This document shows positions 34,109 to 42,299 of a stretch of DNA of 62,158 nucleotides, piece by piece. The translations under genes were made by a program, and so were the position numbers. Origin of the DNA: Microcella alkalica (GTDB lineage Bacteria; Actinomycetota; Actinomycetes; Actinomycetales; Microbacteriaceae); contig NZ_JACGWX010000009.1 of assembly GCF_014137945.1 (NCBI RefSeq), forward strand, positions 1-62,158, in the 5' to 3' direction. Below the pieces are notes generated by a model. The model was not told the origin of the DNA. It saw nothing but the letters and a program-made list of their open reading frames with translations, and did not search any database. Positions within the stretch are counted from its first letter, which is position 1. Each line of letters opens with the position of its first letter.

Positions 34109-34990
34109 GTGAAGGGCATCATCCTTGCAGGAGGCTCGGGCAGCCGCCTCTGGCCGATCACCAAAGGCATCTCGAAGCAACTCATGCCGATTTACGACAA
34201 GCCGATGGTCTACTACCCTCTCTCGACCTTGATGATGGCAGATATCCGAGAGATCCTGATCATCACCACCCCCGAGTACAACGAACAGTTTCAAGCTCTG
34301 CTTGGTGACGGGAGCGCCCTCGGCATCACCCTCGAGTACGCGGTGCAAGCGTCTCCAGACGGCCTGGCTCAGGCGTTCCTCATCGGCGAGGATTTCATCG
34401 GAGATGACAGCGTTGCACTAGTGCTTGGCGACAACATCTTTCACGGGACAGGACTCGGCTCGTCGCTCAGGAAGAACACCGCGATAGACGGCGGCCTCAT
34501 CTTCGCGTATCAGGTCGCCGAGCCGAGCGCGTACGGCGTCGTTGAGTTCGATAACGAGGGTCGGGCGATCTCGATCGAGGAGAAGCCGTCAGAGCCGAAG
34601 AGCTCATTTGCGATTCCCGGTCTCTATTTCTACGACAACAGCGTTGTTGAGATCGCAAAATCTATCGAACCCAGCGCCCGCGGGGAGCTTGAGATTTCCA
34701 GCGTGAACGAACGCTATCTCACTGACGGCCGGCTGCAGGTGCATGTGCTCGATCGCGGCACAGCGTGGCTCGACACCGGCACGTTCGAGTCGATGATGCA
34801 GGCGTCCGAGTACGTCCGTGTAATCGAAGACCGACAGGGCTTCAAGATCGGGTGCATCGAGGAGATCGCCTGGCGCGCCGGGTGGATTAACGACGATCAA
34901 CTCGCGGCCCTGGCGGATCCTCTGATGAAGAGCGGCTACGGAATCTACCTGAAATCAGTTCCAAGCAAGGCGCCGCGCGGTGATGCGTGA
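34109..34990 (+). CDS. rfbA: Glucose-1-phosphate thymidylyltransferase
   Basis: A 293-residue nucleotidyltransferase, first step of dTDP-L-rhamnose synthesis. '[20 protein letters not shown]' (3-22) then '[17 protein letters not shown]', '[13 protein letters not shown]' and '[19 protein letters not shown]' are diagnostic. GTG 34109 is chosen since GAAGGAGGG lies about 10 nt before it; a GTG at 34088 precedes that site. From here to about 44.8 kb base composition is visibly less GC-rich. The stop overlaps the next gene by 4 nt. Confidence 0.95.
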   Translation: MKGIILAGGSGSRLWPITKGISKQLMPIYDKPMVYYPLSTLMMADIREILIITTPEYNEQFQALLGDGSALGITLEYAVQASPDGLAQAFLIGEDFIGDDSVALVLGDNIFHGTGLGSSLRKNTAIDGGLIFAYQVAEPSAYGVVEFDNEGRAISIEEKPSEPKSSFAIPGLYFYDNSVVEIAKSIEPSARGELEISSVNERYLTDGRLQVHVLDRGTAWLDTGTFESMMQASEYVRVIEDRQGFKIGCIEEIAWRAGWINDDQLAALADPLMKSGYGIYLKSVPSKAPRGDA

Positions 34991-35919
34991 TCACGTCGAC
35001 CGCGGGTGAAGCCGAGCCAGCGTCGGTAGGTGCAGCCCCATGGATCAGCGCTGAGTCGTACTGGGTGCCTGAGTACGTCGTCGATTCGGCTTGGTTGGGC
35101 CACGCGCCATTCGCGGCCTGGTTGTTGAGCCAGCTGCGCCCGCGAGTTGCGCTCGAGCTCGGAACCCATCAAGGGTTCTCGTACTTCGCGATGTGCGAGT
35201 TCGCCGAACGACTTCATCTGAGAACGAACTTCTACGCCGTCGACACGTGGCGGGGGGATGAGCACGCCGGTTTCTACGAAGACGATGTTTATCGAGCCGT
35301 GTCGCGCTGGAACGAGCGCTACTCCGACAGGTCGTCGCTCCTTCGCATGACGTTCGATAAGGCGCGGACATTGGTCGAAGACAGATCGATCGATTTGCTG
35401 CATGTGGACGGTCGGCACCGATACGAGGACGTTGCGCACGACTTTAAGCAGTACGAAGGTGCGCTATCGGAGCGAGGTGTCGTGATCTTCCACGACATAG
35501 CCGAACGATCAGGGGACTTCGGTGTCTACCGATTCTGGCAAGAGATCGCGGAACGGTACCCTACCTTCGCGTTCACGCACTCACACGGCCTCGGTGTAGC
35601 ACTGGTCGGTGACGATCAGCCGCCCGCCCTTCGATCGCTCTGTGAATCGGACCCCAGCCAGCGCGACGCAGTCCGCGCGAAGTATGACCAGCTGGGCCTT
35701 CGGGTCTCCGGGATACGTGACCTGCTGGTCCAAGCGGCAGCGAGCGCCGAGCTCGAACAACAGCTTCAAGTTCTCACCCAGAAAAGCGCGACGAGGATCG
35801 CGGAATTGTCAGATGAATTGGATGCCCTGAAGACATCGACAAGTTGGAAGCTAACCGCTCCCATACGCTGGGTCCGCTCTCGCGTGACGCGGCAACGTTC
35901 GGAAGGAACCAAGAATTGA
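34987..35919 (+). CDS. Class I SAM-dependent methyltransferase with C-terminal coiled coil
   Basis: A 310-residue protein. '[20 protein letters not shown]' (about 54-73) is the SAM-binding motif I, then '[15 protein letters not shown]', '[19 protein letters not shown]' and '[11 protein letters not shown]', the layout of the Methyltransf_24/cephalosporin-hydroxylase-like group seen in glycan clusters. Residues 250-290 are a predicted coiled coil ending in '[15 protein letters not shown]', a tail motif shared by many rhamnan and lipopolysaccharide enzymes. Coupled to rfbA and upstream of an ABC exporter, it may cap or modify the glycan chain to stop elongation; inference. Confidence 0.78.
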   Translation: MITSTAGEAEPASVGAAPWISAESYWVPEYVVDSAWLGHAPFAAWLLSQLRPRVALELGTHQGFSYFAMCEFAERLHLRTNFYAVDTWRGDEHAGFYEDDVYRAVSRWNERYSDRSSLLRMTFDKARTLVEDRSIDLLHVDGRHRYEDVAHDFKQYEGALSERGVVIFHDIAERSGDFGVYRFWQEIAERYPTFAFTHSHGLGVALVGDDQPPALRSLCESDPSQRDAVRAKYDQLGLRVSGIRDLLVQAAASAELEQQLQVLTQKSATRIAELSDELDALKTSTSWKLTAPIRWVRSRVTRQRSEGTKN

Positions 35920-35959
35920 CCATTCGACGGCACGATGGAGGAGCCCCGCACGGCCTCCA

Positions 35960-36823
35960 GTGGCTGATTGCCACCGGCGCGCTGTGATTCAGTATTTCAA
36001 GGACCTGCTCGCCGCGCGCGAGTTGCTGGCGAATCTAACGCTGCGTGAAGTCCGGGGTCAGTATAAGCGCACGATATTCGGGCGGCTCTGGTCGCTGCTG
36101 AACCCGCTGGCAACGATGCTTGTCTACACGATTGTCTTCGCCTTCATCCTGAGAATTCAGCCCGACGCTGGCGATCCAAGTGGTGTGGATGTGTTTGCTG
36201 TCTGGCTTCTGTGCGGGCTATTGCCCTGGGCGTTCTTCGCGAGCGTCGTCCAGACCGGGATGGGCTCGATAATCGCGAACGCTGGTCTCGTCCAGAAAGT
36301 CTATTTCCCGCGAATCGTCCTTCCGCTCTCGTTGACTGGATCCATCGGAATAAACTGGTTGTTCGAAATGGCAGTACTCGGCGTCGTGCTGCTATTCGTC
36401 GGCTCGTTCTTTCTTCCATGGGTTCCCTTGGTACTCGTAATGATGGTGCTCCTTGCTGTGTACGCAACTGGAGTCGCTCTAGTCTTGGCGATCGCCAACG
36501 TGTACTTCCGCGACACGCAATACCTGATGGGCATCGTTATGCAGATCTGGTTCTATTTGACTCCTGTCATCTATCCCGTATCGCTTCTTAAAGAGCCGTC
36601 CGAAAGCGTGGGCGGTCTTCTCGGAACGCCCATCACGGTCCTGGACGTCTACCGCCTTAACCCGATGGAGCGGTACGTAGAGATCATGCGCAATCTGCTA
36701 TACGACAACAGGTGGCCGGCCGTCGAGGATATGGGTTACTTCGTCGCCATAGCCTTCCTCAGCCTTGCTATCGGAGTGGTCGTCTTTCGACGGTTCGAGA
36801 ACAGGATGGCCGAGCTCATATGA
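35960..36823 (+). CDS. wzm: Polysaccharide ABC exporter, permease (Wzm-type)
   Basis: A 287-residue ABC-2 permease with six hydrophobic segments. 'ARELLANLTLREVRGQYKRT' and 'LGRLWSLLNP'-like 'FGRLWSLLNPLATMLVY', then 'ANAGLVQKVYFPRIVLPLS' and 'NVYFRDTQYLMGI', are typical of O-antigen, teichoic-acid and rhamnan exporters. The start is uncertain: GTG 35960 or GTG 35984, neither with a good ribosome-binding site. It overlaps the ATPase gene by 4 nt. Confidence 0.9.
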   Translation: MADCHRRAVIQYFKDLLAARELLANLTLREVRGQYKRTIFGRLWSLLNPLATMLVYTIVFAFILRIQPDAGDPSGVDVFAVWLLCGLLPWAFFASVVQTGMGSIIANAGLVQKVYFPRIVLPLSLTGSIGINWLFEMAVLGVVLLFVGSFFLPWVPLVLVMMVLLAVYATGVALVLAIANVYFRDTQYLMGIVMQIWFYLTPVIYPVSLLKEPSESVGGLLGTPITVLDVYRLNPMERYVEIMRNLLYDNRWPAVEDMGYFVAIAFLSLAIGVVVFRRFENRMAELI

Positions 36824-37557
36824 GCATTCATGCAGTAAGCGTCAACTCCGTTTCCAAGAAGTTTCGCCTGTACCACGAACGAAATCAGTCGTTGAAGTCG
36901 GCGGTGCTCCGTCGGCGACGGTCAGTGCACGAGGATTTTTGGGCACTCCAGGACATCTCGTTCGAGGTGCCCGAGGGGTCAACGTTTGGGCTGATCGGCA
37001 GCAACGGCTCCGGGAAATCCACGCTCCTCAAGTGCTTGGCGAGGATTTATACCCCCGAGCTCGGTTCCATCACCTACAAGGGCAGAATCGCTGCGCTCCT
37101 CGAAGTCGGCTCGGGTTTCCACCCCGAGTTGTCGGGTAGAGAGAACATCTTCCTCAATGGTTCGATCCTGGGGATGTCGCGCAAAGAGATCACTCGTAAA
37201 TTCGACGAGATCGTTGATTTTTCGGGTGTCGAGGCTTTCATTGATCAGCCTGTGAAGAACTACTCGTCCGGAATGTACGTGAGACTCGGCTTCTCTGTCG
37301 CCATCAATGTCGCTCCTGACATTCTCGTGGTCGACGAGGTGCTCGCTGTGGGCGATGCGGAGTTTCAAGATCGGTGCAAGCAGAAGTTTGTCCAGTTCCG
37401 TGAGGAAGGCAAGACAGTCATCCTCGTGAGCCATGCGATGGATATGGTCCAGGATATGTGTGATCAGGTTGCCTGGCTCAGCCACGGCAAGTTGGTGGCC
37501 ACTGGCGAGGCGCGCCCGACTATCGCGTCGTACCTCAAATCGGTCGAGCCGCAGTGA
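36820..37557 (+). CDS. wzt: Polysaccharide ABC exporter, ATPase (Wzt-type, short form)
   Basis: A 245-residue ABC ATPase: Walker A 'GSNGSGKST' (60-68), 'LLEVGSGFHPELSGRENIF' typical of the TagH/Wzt group, signature 'KNYSSGMYVRLGFS', Walker B 'ILVVDEVLAVGD' and H-loop 'VSHAMDM'. It lacks the C-terminal carbohydrate-binding domain of O9a-type Wzt, so export should not depend on recognising a capped chain end. It forms the exporter with Wzm. Its TGA directly abuts the stop codon of the convergent GT2-GT4 gene. Confidence 0.93.
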   Translation: MSIHAVSVNSVSKKFRLYHERNQSLKSAVLRRRRSVHEDFWALQDISFEVPEGSTFGLIGSNGSGKSTLLKCLARIYTPELGSITYKGRIAALLEVGSGFHPELSGRENIFLNGSILGMSRKEITRKFDEIVDFSGVEAFIDQPVKNYSSGMYVRLGFSVAINVAPDILVVDEVLAVGDAEFQDRCKQKFVQFREEGKTVILVSHAMDMVQDMCDQVAWLSHGKLVATGEARPTIASYLKSVEPQ

Positions 37558-40137
37558 TCAGGACGTTCCGCCACCACTGAGACGGCTGACGAAGCGCCGT
37601 CCTAGAGCGCTCACTCCGTCGTGCTGGAGGTAGTACCGAGCCAGAGCGACATCGCGCGCGAACCCCTTCGGCATTGATCCGATCTGGTGATAGAGCTTCG
37701 CGGGATCCGACGTGGCCGTGGCGCTGCCTGCCTGCATCACGCGCTTCTTCAGTCTGCCGGTTGAGTAGGTCCGCATGTCGCGATCCGCCGCGAACTGCGG
37801 ACTACGGCAGAAGCGGAGTAGCGGCTCGAGCGTTCGTGTCCACGTGAATTCGGTTCTTATCCGGGCCACGGCTTCTTGCGCCGCCGTAATACTGGGGCCA
37901 TCGTAAAGATAACGCTCAAGTGCGTCAGCAAGCGCCTCAACGTCCTCCGCTGGGACAGCCTCACCGAGACCCTCTCGCGCGACAAGGTCACCAAAACTGT
38001 CGCCCTCGGTACTCACGATCGGGAGCCCTGCCCACAGGTAGTCCAGGATCCGAGTTCGGAAGGAGAACGTCGTTTCAACGTGATTAAAGTGCGTACTCAC
38101 CCCGAGATCGGCGTCGAGCAGATAGTTGTGACGCTCGTCGAGCGGCACCCACTGCTCGTTGAAGAAAACGTGCGTGCCGTTCACTCCCAGTTCAGAGGCG
38201 AGCTCCCTGGTCTGCGAAACAATGGCCATCTCGGGAACGTCGGGGTTCGGATGAGCAATGCCCATGAAAAAAAGTCGAACGTCTCTGTGCTTTTCCGCGA
38301 TGCGCGCCACTGCTCTGACGAGGGTCTTGGTGTCGAACCAGTTGTAGATTCCGCCGCCCCAGATGATGACCTTGTCCCTCTCTCCGATCGCGGGTATCCC
38401 ATCCCGAATCGGCCGGTGGGTTTGCGCAGGAATGCGCTCGTCCAACCCGAACGGGACGATATCGATGAGACGCTCGAGATTGGGGTCGGCCATGTATGTG
38501 TCCGGGTTGATGCGGCCCAGTCCCGCCAGCTGTCCCATCCAGAAAAGTCGCTGACGCTCGGACGCGCAGATGAAGAAATCGCCGCGAAGAAGCTGCTCGT
38601 TGAGGACGTCGTTGGCTGAAGCGACCTGTGCACGCCAGGCCGGCGATCCCCATTCCCGACCTTGTTCCAATTGCTCCAGGTGCATGGGGTCGTAAAGATC
38701 GATGACAATGACCTTCTCAGAGTCACGGATGGTCTCGAAGTGATGTATCGCGTGGCCTTGGAAGATGATCACTTCAGCCCACGTTTCATGCGCCATCATC
38801 TCGCGCTCGTTCCCGAGTCGCACTCGATGCACTTCGAAGTCGCTCGAGGGTCTTGACGCTTGGTTCCAGGTGACGAGGCGCACCTCGTTCTGGGCGGAGA
38901 GCGCCTCTGCAATCTTCCATGCCCGAAGAGCGGGTCCGGCCATTTTCGCGCCGAGAGAATCCCCCGTGATCACGAGTACGCGTCGCTGCGCGAAGGAGCT
39001 GCGAATGTTGAAGGCATCGACGACGTGATCGAGCCCGGCACGGTAGTGGGGCGAATCGTTTAGCGGAAGGAATGCGTCTCCGAACAAGTGAAACAGCTGC
39101 TCGTCGGCGACCGTCCGTGCGGCCTGCTCGACGCCGCGCTTTTCAGTAAGGTGCGGAAGCTCCTCAACGAATCGGTCGACGGCGAATAGACCCGCCAGCA
39201 CAGACTTGTCCACTGTCACAGTCGGGGTCATCTCGTTCGAGTCATTGCCAAGGCGGCGCAGATCGAAGGATTCGGCGTCCAGACCTGACTTCGCGATGGC
39301 GCGACGAGAAACGAGCGACAACGCCGCGGGTAGGAATGACGCGAGACTCGTGTCCGAGAGGTTCTTGTACAGGATCATCAGTGCATTTCGCTCGAGCAGA
39401 TACATTTCGCGGTGCTGCCCGAAGCTCGACATCGATCCGTGGTGCTTGTGCCTGACCACCGATCCCGGCGCAAACCGTACACGGTATCCCCGCATGTTGA
39501 GGCGCCACCCGAGGTCGACATCGTCGTAGAACATAAACAGGCCCTCGTCAAAGCCTCCGAGCTCCTCGAACTGCGCCCGCCGAACGAACAGTGCCGAGCC
39601 GGTTCCGAACAGGAGGTCCCGCGCCTCGTCGTACGCGCCAGAGTCGACCTCAGTGACGTGCTCTTTGTAGCCCATACCGAACCACGTCAGGCCGGATCCG
39701 ACGAAATCGATGGTTCTGCCTTCAAAATCCAAGACCTTGGACGCCACGGCGGCGACACGGGAGCTCACTGCGAACTGCTCGAGTGCGGCCGGTATCCACG
39801 AGGGCTCGGGCCGCGCATCGTTGTTCAAGAACGCCAGGGTCGAACCCCGAGCGTTGCGAGCGCCGAGGTTGCTGCCTCCGGTAAATCCCAGATTCTGGGA
39901 GGATTCGACGATCGTCACCGCCGGAACATTATCGAAAGCCGCGTGGATTCTTTCAGCACTTTCGTCCCCGGAGCCATTCTCGACGATCACGACATCAAGT
40001 CGTTCCCGAGGCCAATCGCCATCGAGAAGGTGTTGCACTGCCTCGATGGTGTCGGCGGCACCGCGAAAGTTCACGACGACCACGGAAACTATTGGGTTGT
40101 CGGGGACGGGACTCACAGTGGTGACCTCCACAGTCAT
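37558..40137 (-). CDS. Large two-domain glycosyltransferase (GT2 + GT4), copy A
   Basis: An 859-residue fusion. Residues 15-270 are a GT2 domain ('VSVVVVNFRGAADTIEA', 'SSQNLGFTGGSNLGARNARG', 'FLNNDARPEPSW', 'GGFDEGLFMFYDDVDLGWRL'). After a helical linker, residues about 390-780 form a GT4 domain ('RRVLVITGDSLGAKMAGPAL', 'VIDLYDPMHLEQLEQGREW', 'ILDYLWAGLPIVSTEGDSFG'). A basic tail follows. Two catalytic domains in one chain suggest alternating addition of two sugars in a repeat unit. It is a clear paralogue of the 823-residue protein at 42300-44771. Confidence 0.9.
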   Translation of the reverse strand: MTVEVTTVSPVPDNPIVSVVVVNFRGAADTIEAVQHLLDGDWPRERLDVVIVENGSGDESAERIHAAFDNVPAVTIVESSQNLGFTGGSNLGARNARGSTLAFLNNDARPEPSWIPAALEQFAVSSRVAAVASKVLDFEGRTIDFVGSGLTWFGMGYKEHVTEVDSGAYDEARDLLFGTGSALFVRRAQFEELGGFDEGLFMFYDDVDLGWRLNMRGYRVRFAPGSVVRHKHHGSMSSFGQHREMYLLERNALMILYKNLSDTSLASFLPAALSLVSRRAIAKSGLDAESFDLRRLGNDSNEMTPTVTVDKSVLAGLFAVDRFVEELPHLTEKRGVEQAARTVADEQLFHLFGDAFLPLNDSPHYRAGLDHVVDAFNIRSSFAQRRVLVITGDSLGAKMAGPALRAWKIAEALSAQNEVRLVTWNQASRPSSDFEVHRVRLGNEREMMAHETWAEVIIFQGHAIHHFETIRDSEKVIVIDLYDPMHLEQLEQGREWGSPAWRAQVASANDVLNEQLLRGDFFICASERQRLFWMGQLAGLGRINPDTYMADPNLERLIDIVPFGLDERIPAQTHRPIRDGIPAIGERDKVIIWGGGIYNWFDTKTLVRAVARIAEKHRDVRLFFMGIAHPNPDVPEMAIVSQTRELASELGVNGTHVFFNEQWVPLDERHNYLLDADLGVSTHFNHVETTFSFRTRILDYLWAGLPIVSTEGDSFGDLVAREGLGEAVPAEDVEALADALERYLYDGPSITAAQEAVARIRTEFTWTRTLEPLLRFCRSPQFAADRDMRTYSTGRLKKRVMQAGSATATSDPAKLYHQIGSMPKGFARDVALARYYLQHDGVSALGRRFVSRLSGGGTS

Positions 40138-40326
40138 GCGTCATCGACGCTCGGCACTTCGGCAAATCGGATTTCCTCGTGTTCGAGCCTAGCGGGAGTG
40201 CGCGCCTCGAGTTTGCGGCTGCAAGCTCGAGCTCGGCTGCAGGGATTCGATCTCAGCCCCGCCACCCCATTCGTGGGCCAGCGCCCCGCATCCGACTCGC
40301 AGAGGCGTCCGGTACGACTCCAGGCG

Positions 40327-42105
40327 CTAGATGCTCCGACAACCGAGCGTGGGATTCGTCCCGCCCGTAGTGTCGATGGCGTAGATGCAGACGGTGCCTG
40401 GGCTCGTCCCAGCGGGAACGACCAGCGAGAAACCGTGGCCTGCGGAGCGACCAGGGAATGCCGCGATGACGTCAGGTCGAGGTTCATTCGCCAGGTGGGA
40501 GCTGCCCCGCCCGTTGACGTACACATGAACGTCGATGGGCGCAGCCGAGTCGGGATCGAAGGCCCATCCCGTCACGGTCAGTGCCCCCGCTGTGAGCGTG
40601 ATGCCCTCAAAATTGCCCTTAGGAGGTGCGTTCGTCGGCGTCGAGTTCGGGACCGTGGTTGAACGGCAGCCGAGAAGAGGATTGACCCCGCTGACCGAAT
40701 TGATGGCGTAAACACAGATCTGACGGTTTCCCGGCGCCGCGGGGATCGTCGCGCTGAATCCGTGGTTCGGGCCATAGAGGGCGTATGCCGCTCCGACATC
40801 CGGACGAGTGTCGGCCGCCCGGACGGGGATCCCGCGCCCGTCGACGTAAACGTGAACGTCGATAGGCGCAGTTGTGTCGGGGTCAATCGCCCAGCCCCTG
40901 ATGGAGACTGAGCCCGCGGACGCTGAGACTTCATCGATCGTGCCGAATGGCGGGCGTCCGAGTTCAGCCACGCCCTCCACGACGACGCTTCGGCACCCGA
41001 GAAGGGTGTTCTGCCCGGGGCCGACATTGATCATGTAGAGGCAAACACTGCGCTTACCCGGAGCCGCAGGTATCGCCAAGTCGAAGCCGTGAGCGGGACC
41101 CGCCGTCTTGATCGCGGACTGAACGTCGGGACGAGGCAAGCTGGCGGACCATGCGCTTGCAGAACCGTCGACGTAAGCGTGCACGGAAATGGGGCTAGTC
41201 GAGTTCGGATCGTGGGCCCAACCGGTCAGCCGGATTTCGTTGATGGCTCCCGAAGCGGCTTCAAGATTTCCCAGGGGGGTGAAGGGACCGGTGGGCGAAC
41301 CGAACCAGTCGCTGTAAAAGCGCCAGAAATTACGGTTTCCGTAGCTGGAACATGCGTCCCCCGTTCCATAAAGATTCGCAAGCGCCGCCGCATTCGGGGT
41401 GTAAGGCGTGTAGTAGTACAGGGCAGCTGTTGCGTTGTTCGTGATCGTCACCGTGCGGGTGCCGCAGTCACGATTCGGGTGATGAAGGACAGCGGTGGCG
41501 CGACCAACTGGGAACCAAGTGAATCTGCTCGACGTGCCGGGAGGGTTGCCGTACCGCTTCATCTGCCAAGCTGCTCGATAGAGCTGGTTGTACAAGCCAG
41601 CGAAGGCGGGATCACACCAGCCAGGCCTGGTCGTGTCGTCAGGACATGCATATCCCATGGCGCGGTCGATCCGCGACAGGGTGGGCTGCCGATGTGTGAC
41701 TAGCGACTGCTCTTTCTGAAGTGTTACCAGAAGGACACGTGCGCTGATCCCACACGCGGTTTGGACCTTGAAGAGGATCCTGGCGGTGGACTCTTCTGAT
41801 TCGCCTCTGTAAACGTCGCACATCGCGTCGGCCGGTCGGTCCGTCGTCGACGTCTTGATCACGTTGAGGCAATTGGTGTTGAGACACGTGCCGATTTGCG
41901 CTTGGAGGAAATTGCCTATCTCAGCCTCCGTCATCGCCTCACGATCATAGAATTGTTGGTCGCTGATGATGAAGCCCGGGTCGAAGTCTGTCGCAGTGGC
42001 CGCCTGAGCGGGGCTTACTGGCATGAGCAATGCGGCAACGACGGCAAATGACGCGATGCAGGCGGCGAAAAACCGTCTGGCTCTGGTTCTTTCAAGAATG
42101 GACAA
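40327..42105 (-). CDS. Secreted protein: lysozyme-like N-terminal domain plus three glycan-cluster repeats
   Basis: About 592 residues with a signal peptide ending 'LMPVSPAQAATATDF'. The first domain (to about 255 of the mature chain) contains several cysteines and 'ISARVLLVTLQKEQSLVTH', which resembles the catalytic-glutamate helix of SLT/goose-type lysozymes; such proteins are sometimes labelled hemagglutinin-like. Three repeats of about 100 residues follow, each with 'GWAxDPxxxxPIxVHxYVDG' and ending 'LLGCRS'. I prefer TTG 42105: a GGGGGGGA box lies 7 nt before it and aligns with the start region of the gene at 54826; ATG 42126 is the alternative and adds seven residues. It lies between the two GT2-GT4 paralogues, so it may act on or bind the glycan they make. 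Confidence 0.75.
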   Translation of the reverse strand: MSILERTRARRFFAACIASFAVVAALLMPVSPAQAATATDFDPGFIISDQQFYDREAMTEAEIGNFLQAQIGTCLNTNCLNVIKTSTTDRPADAMCDVYRGESEESTARILFKVQTACGISARVLLVTLQKEQSLVTHRQPTLSRIDRAMGYACPDDTTRPGWCDPAFAGLYNQLYRAAWQMKRYGNPPGTSSRFTWFPVGRATAVLHHPNRDCGTRTVTITNNATAALYYYTPYTPNAAALANLYGTGDACSSYGNRNFWRFYSDWFGSPTGPFTPLGNLEAASGAINEIRLTGWAHDPNSTSPISVHAYVDGSASAWSASLPRPDVQSAIKTAGPAHGFDLAIPAAPGKRSVCLYMINVGPGQNTLLGCRSVVVEGVAELGRPPFGTIDEVSASAGSVSIRGWAIDPDTTAPIDVHVYVDGRGIPVRAADTRPDVGAAYALYGPNHGFSATIPAAPGNRQICVYAINSVSGVNPLLGCRSTTVPNSTPTNAPPKGNFEGITLTAGALTVTGWAFDPDSAAPIDVHVYVNGRGSSHLANEPRPDVIAAFPGRSAGHGFSLVVPAGTSPGTVCIYAIDTTGGTNPTLGCRSI

Positions 42106-42299
42106 CGTCGGCTCCCCCCCGGTCATGCGTCTTCGACCGACTCCTCCAGCATCGCACGGCGTTGAGCCGTGCGCACCACCCCGGACGGGGGTGTCGCGCT
42201 CGAAAGCTACCGTCGGAGGTGAGGTCGCGAGCCGACCGACTTGGATAACGTGCCTTGGTAGGCTCGCCCGCGGCCGTTCCGCATGAGAAGAGGTATGCG

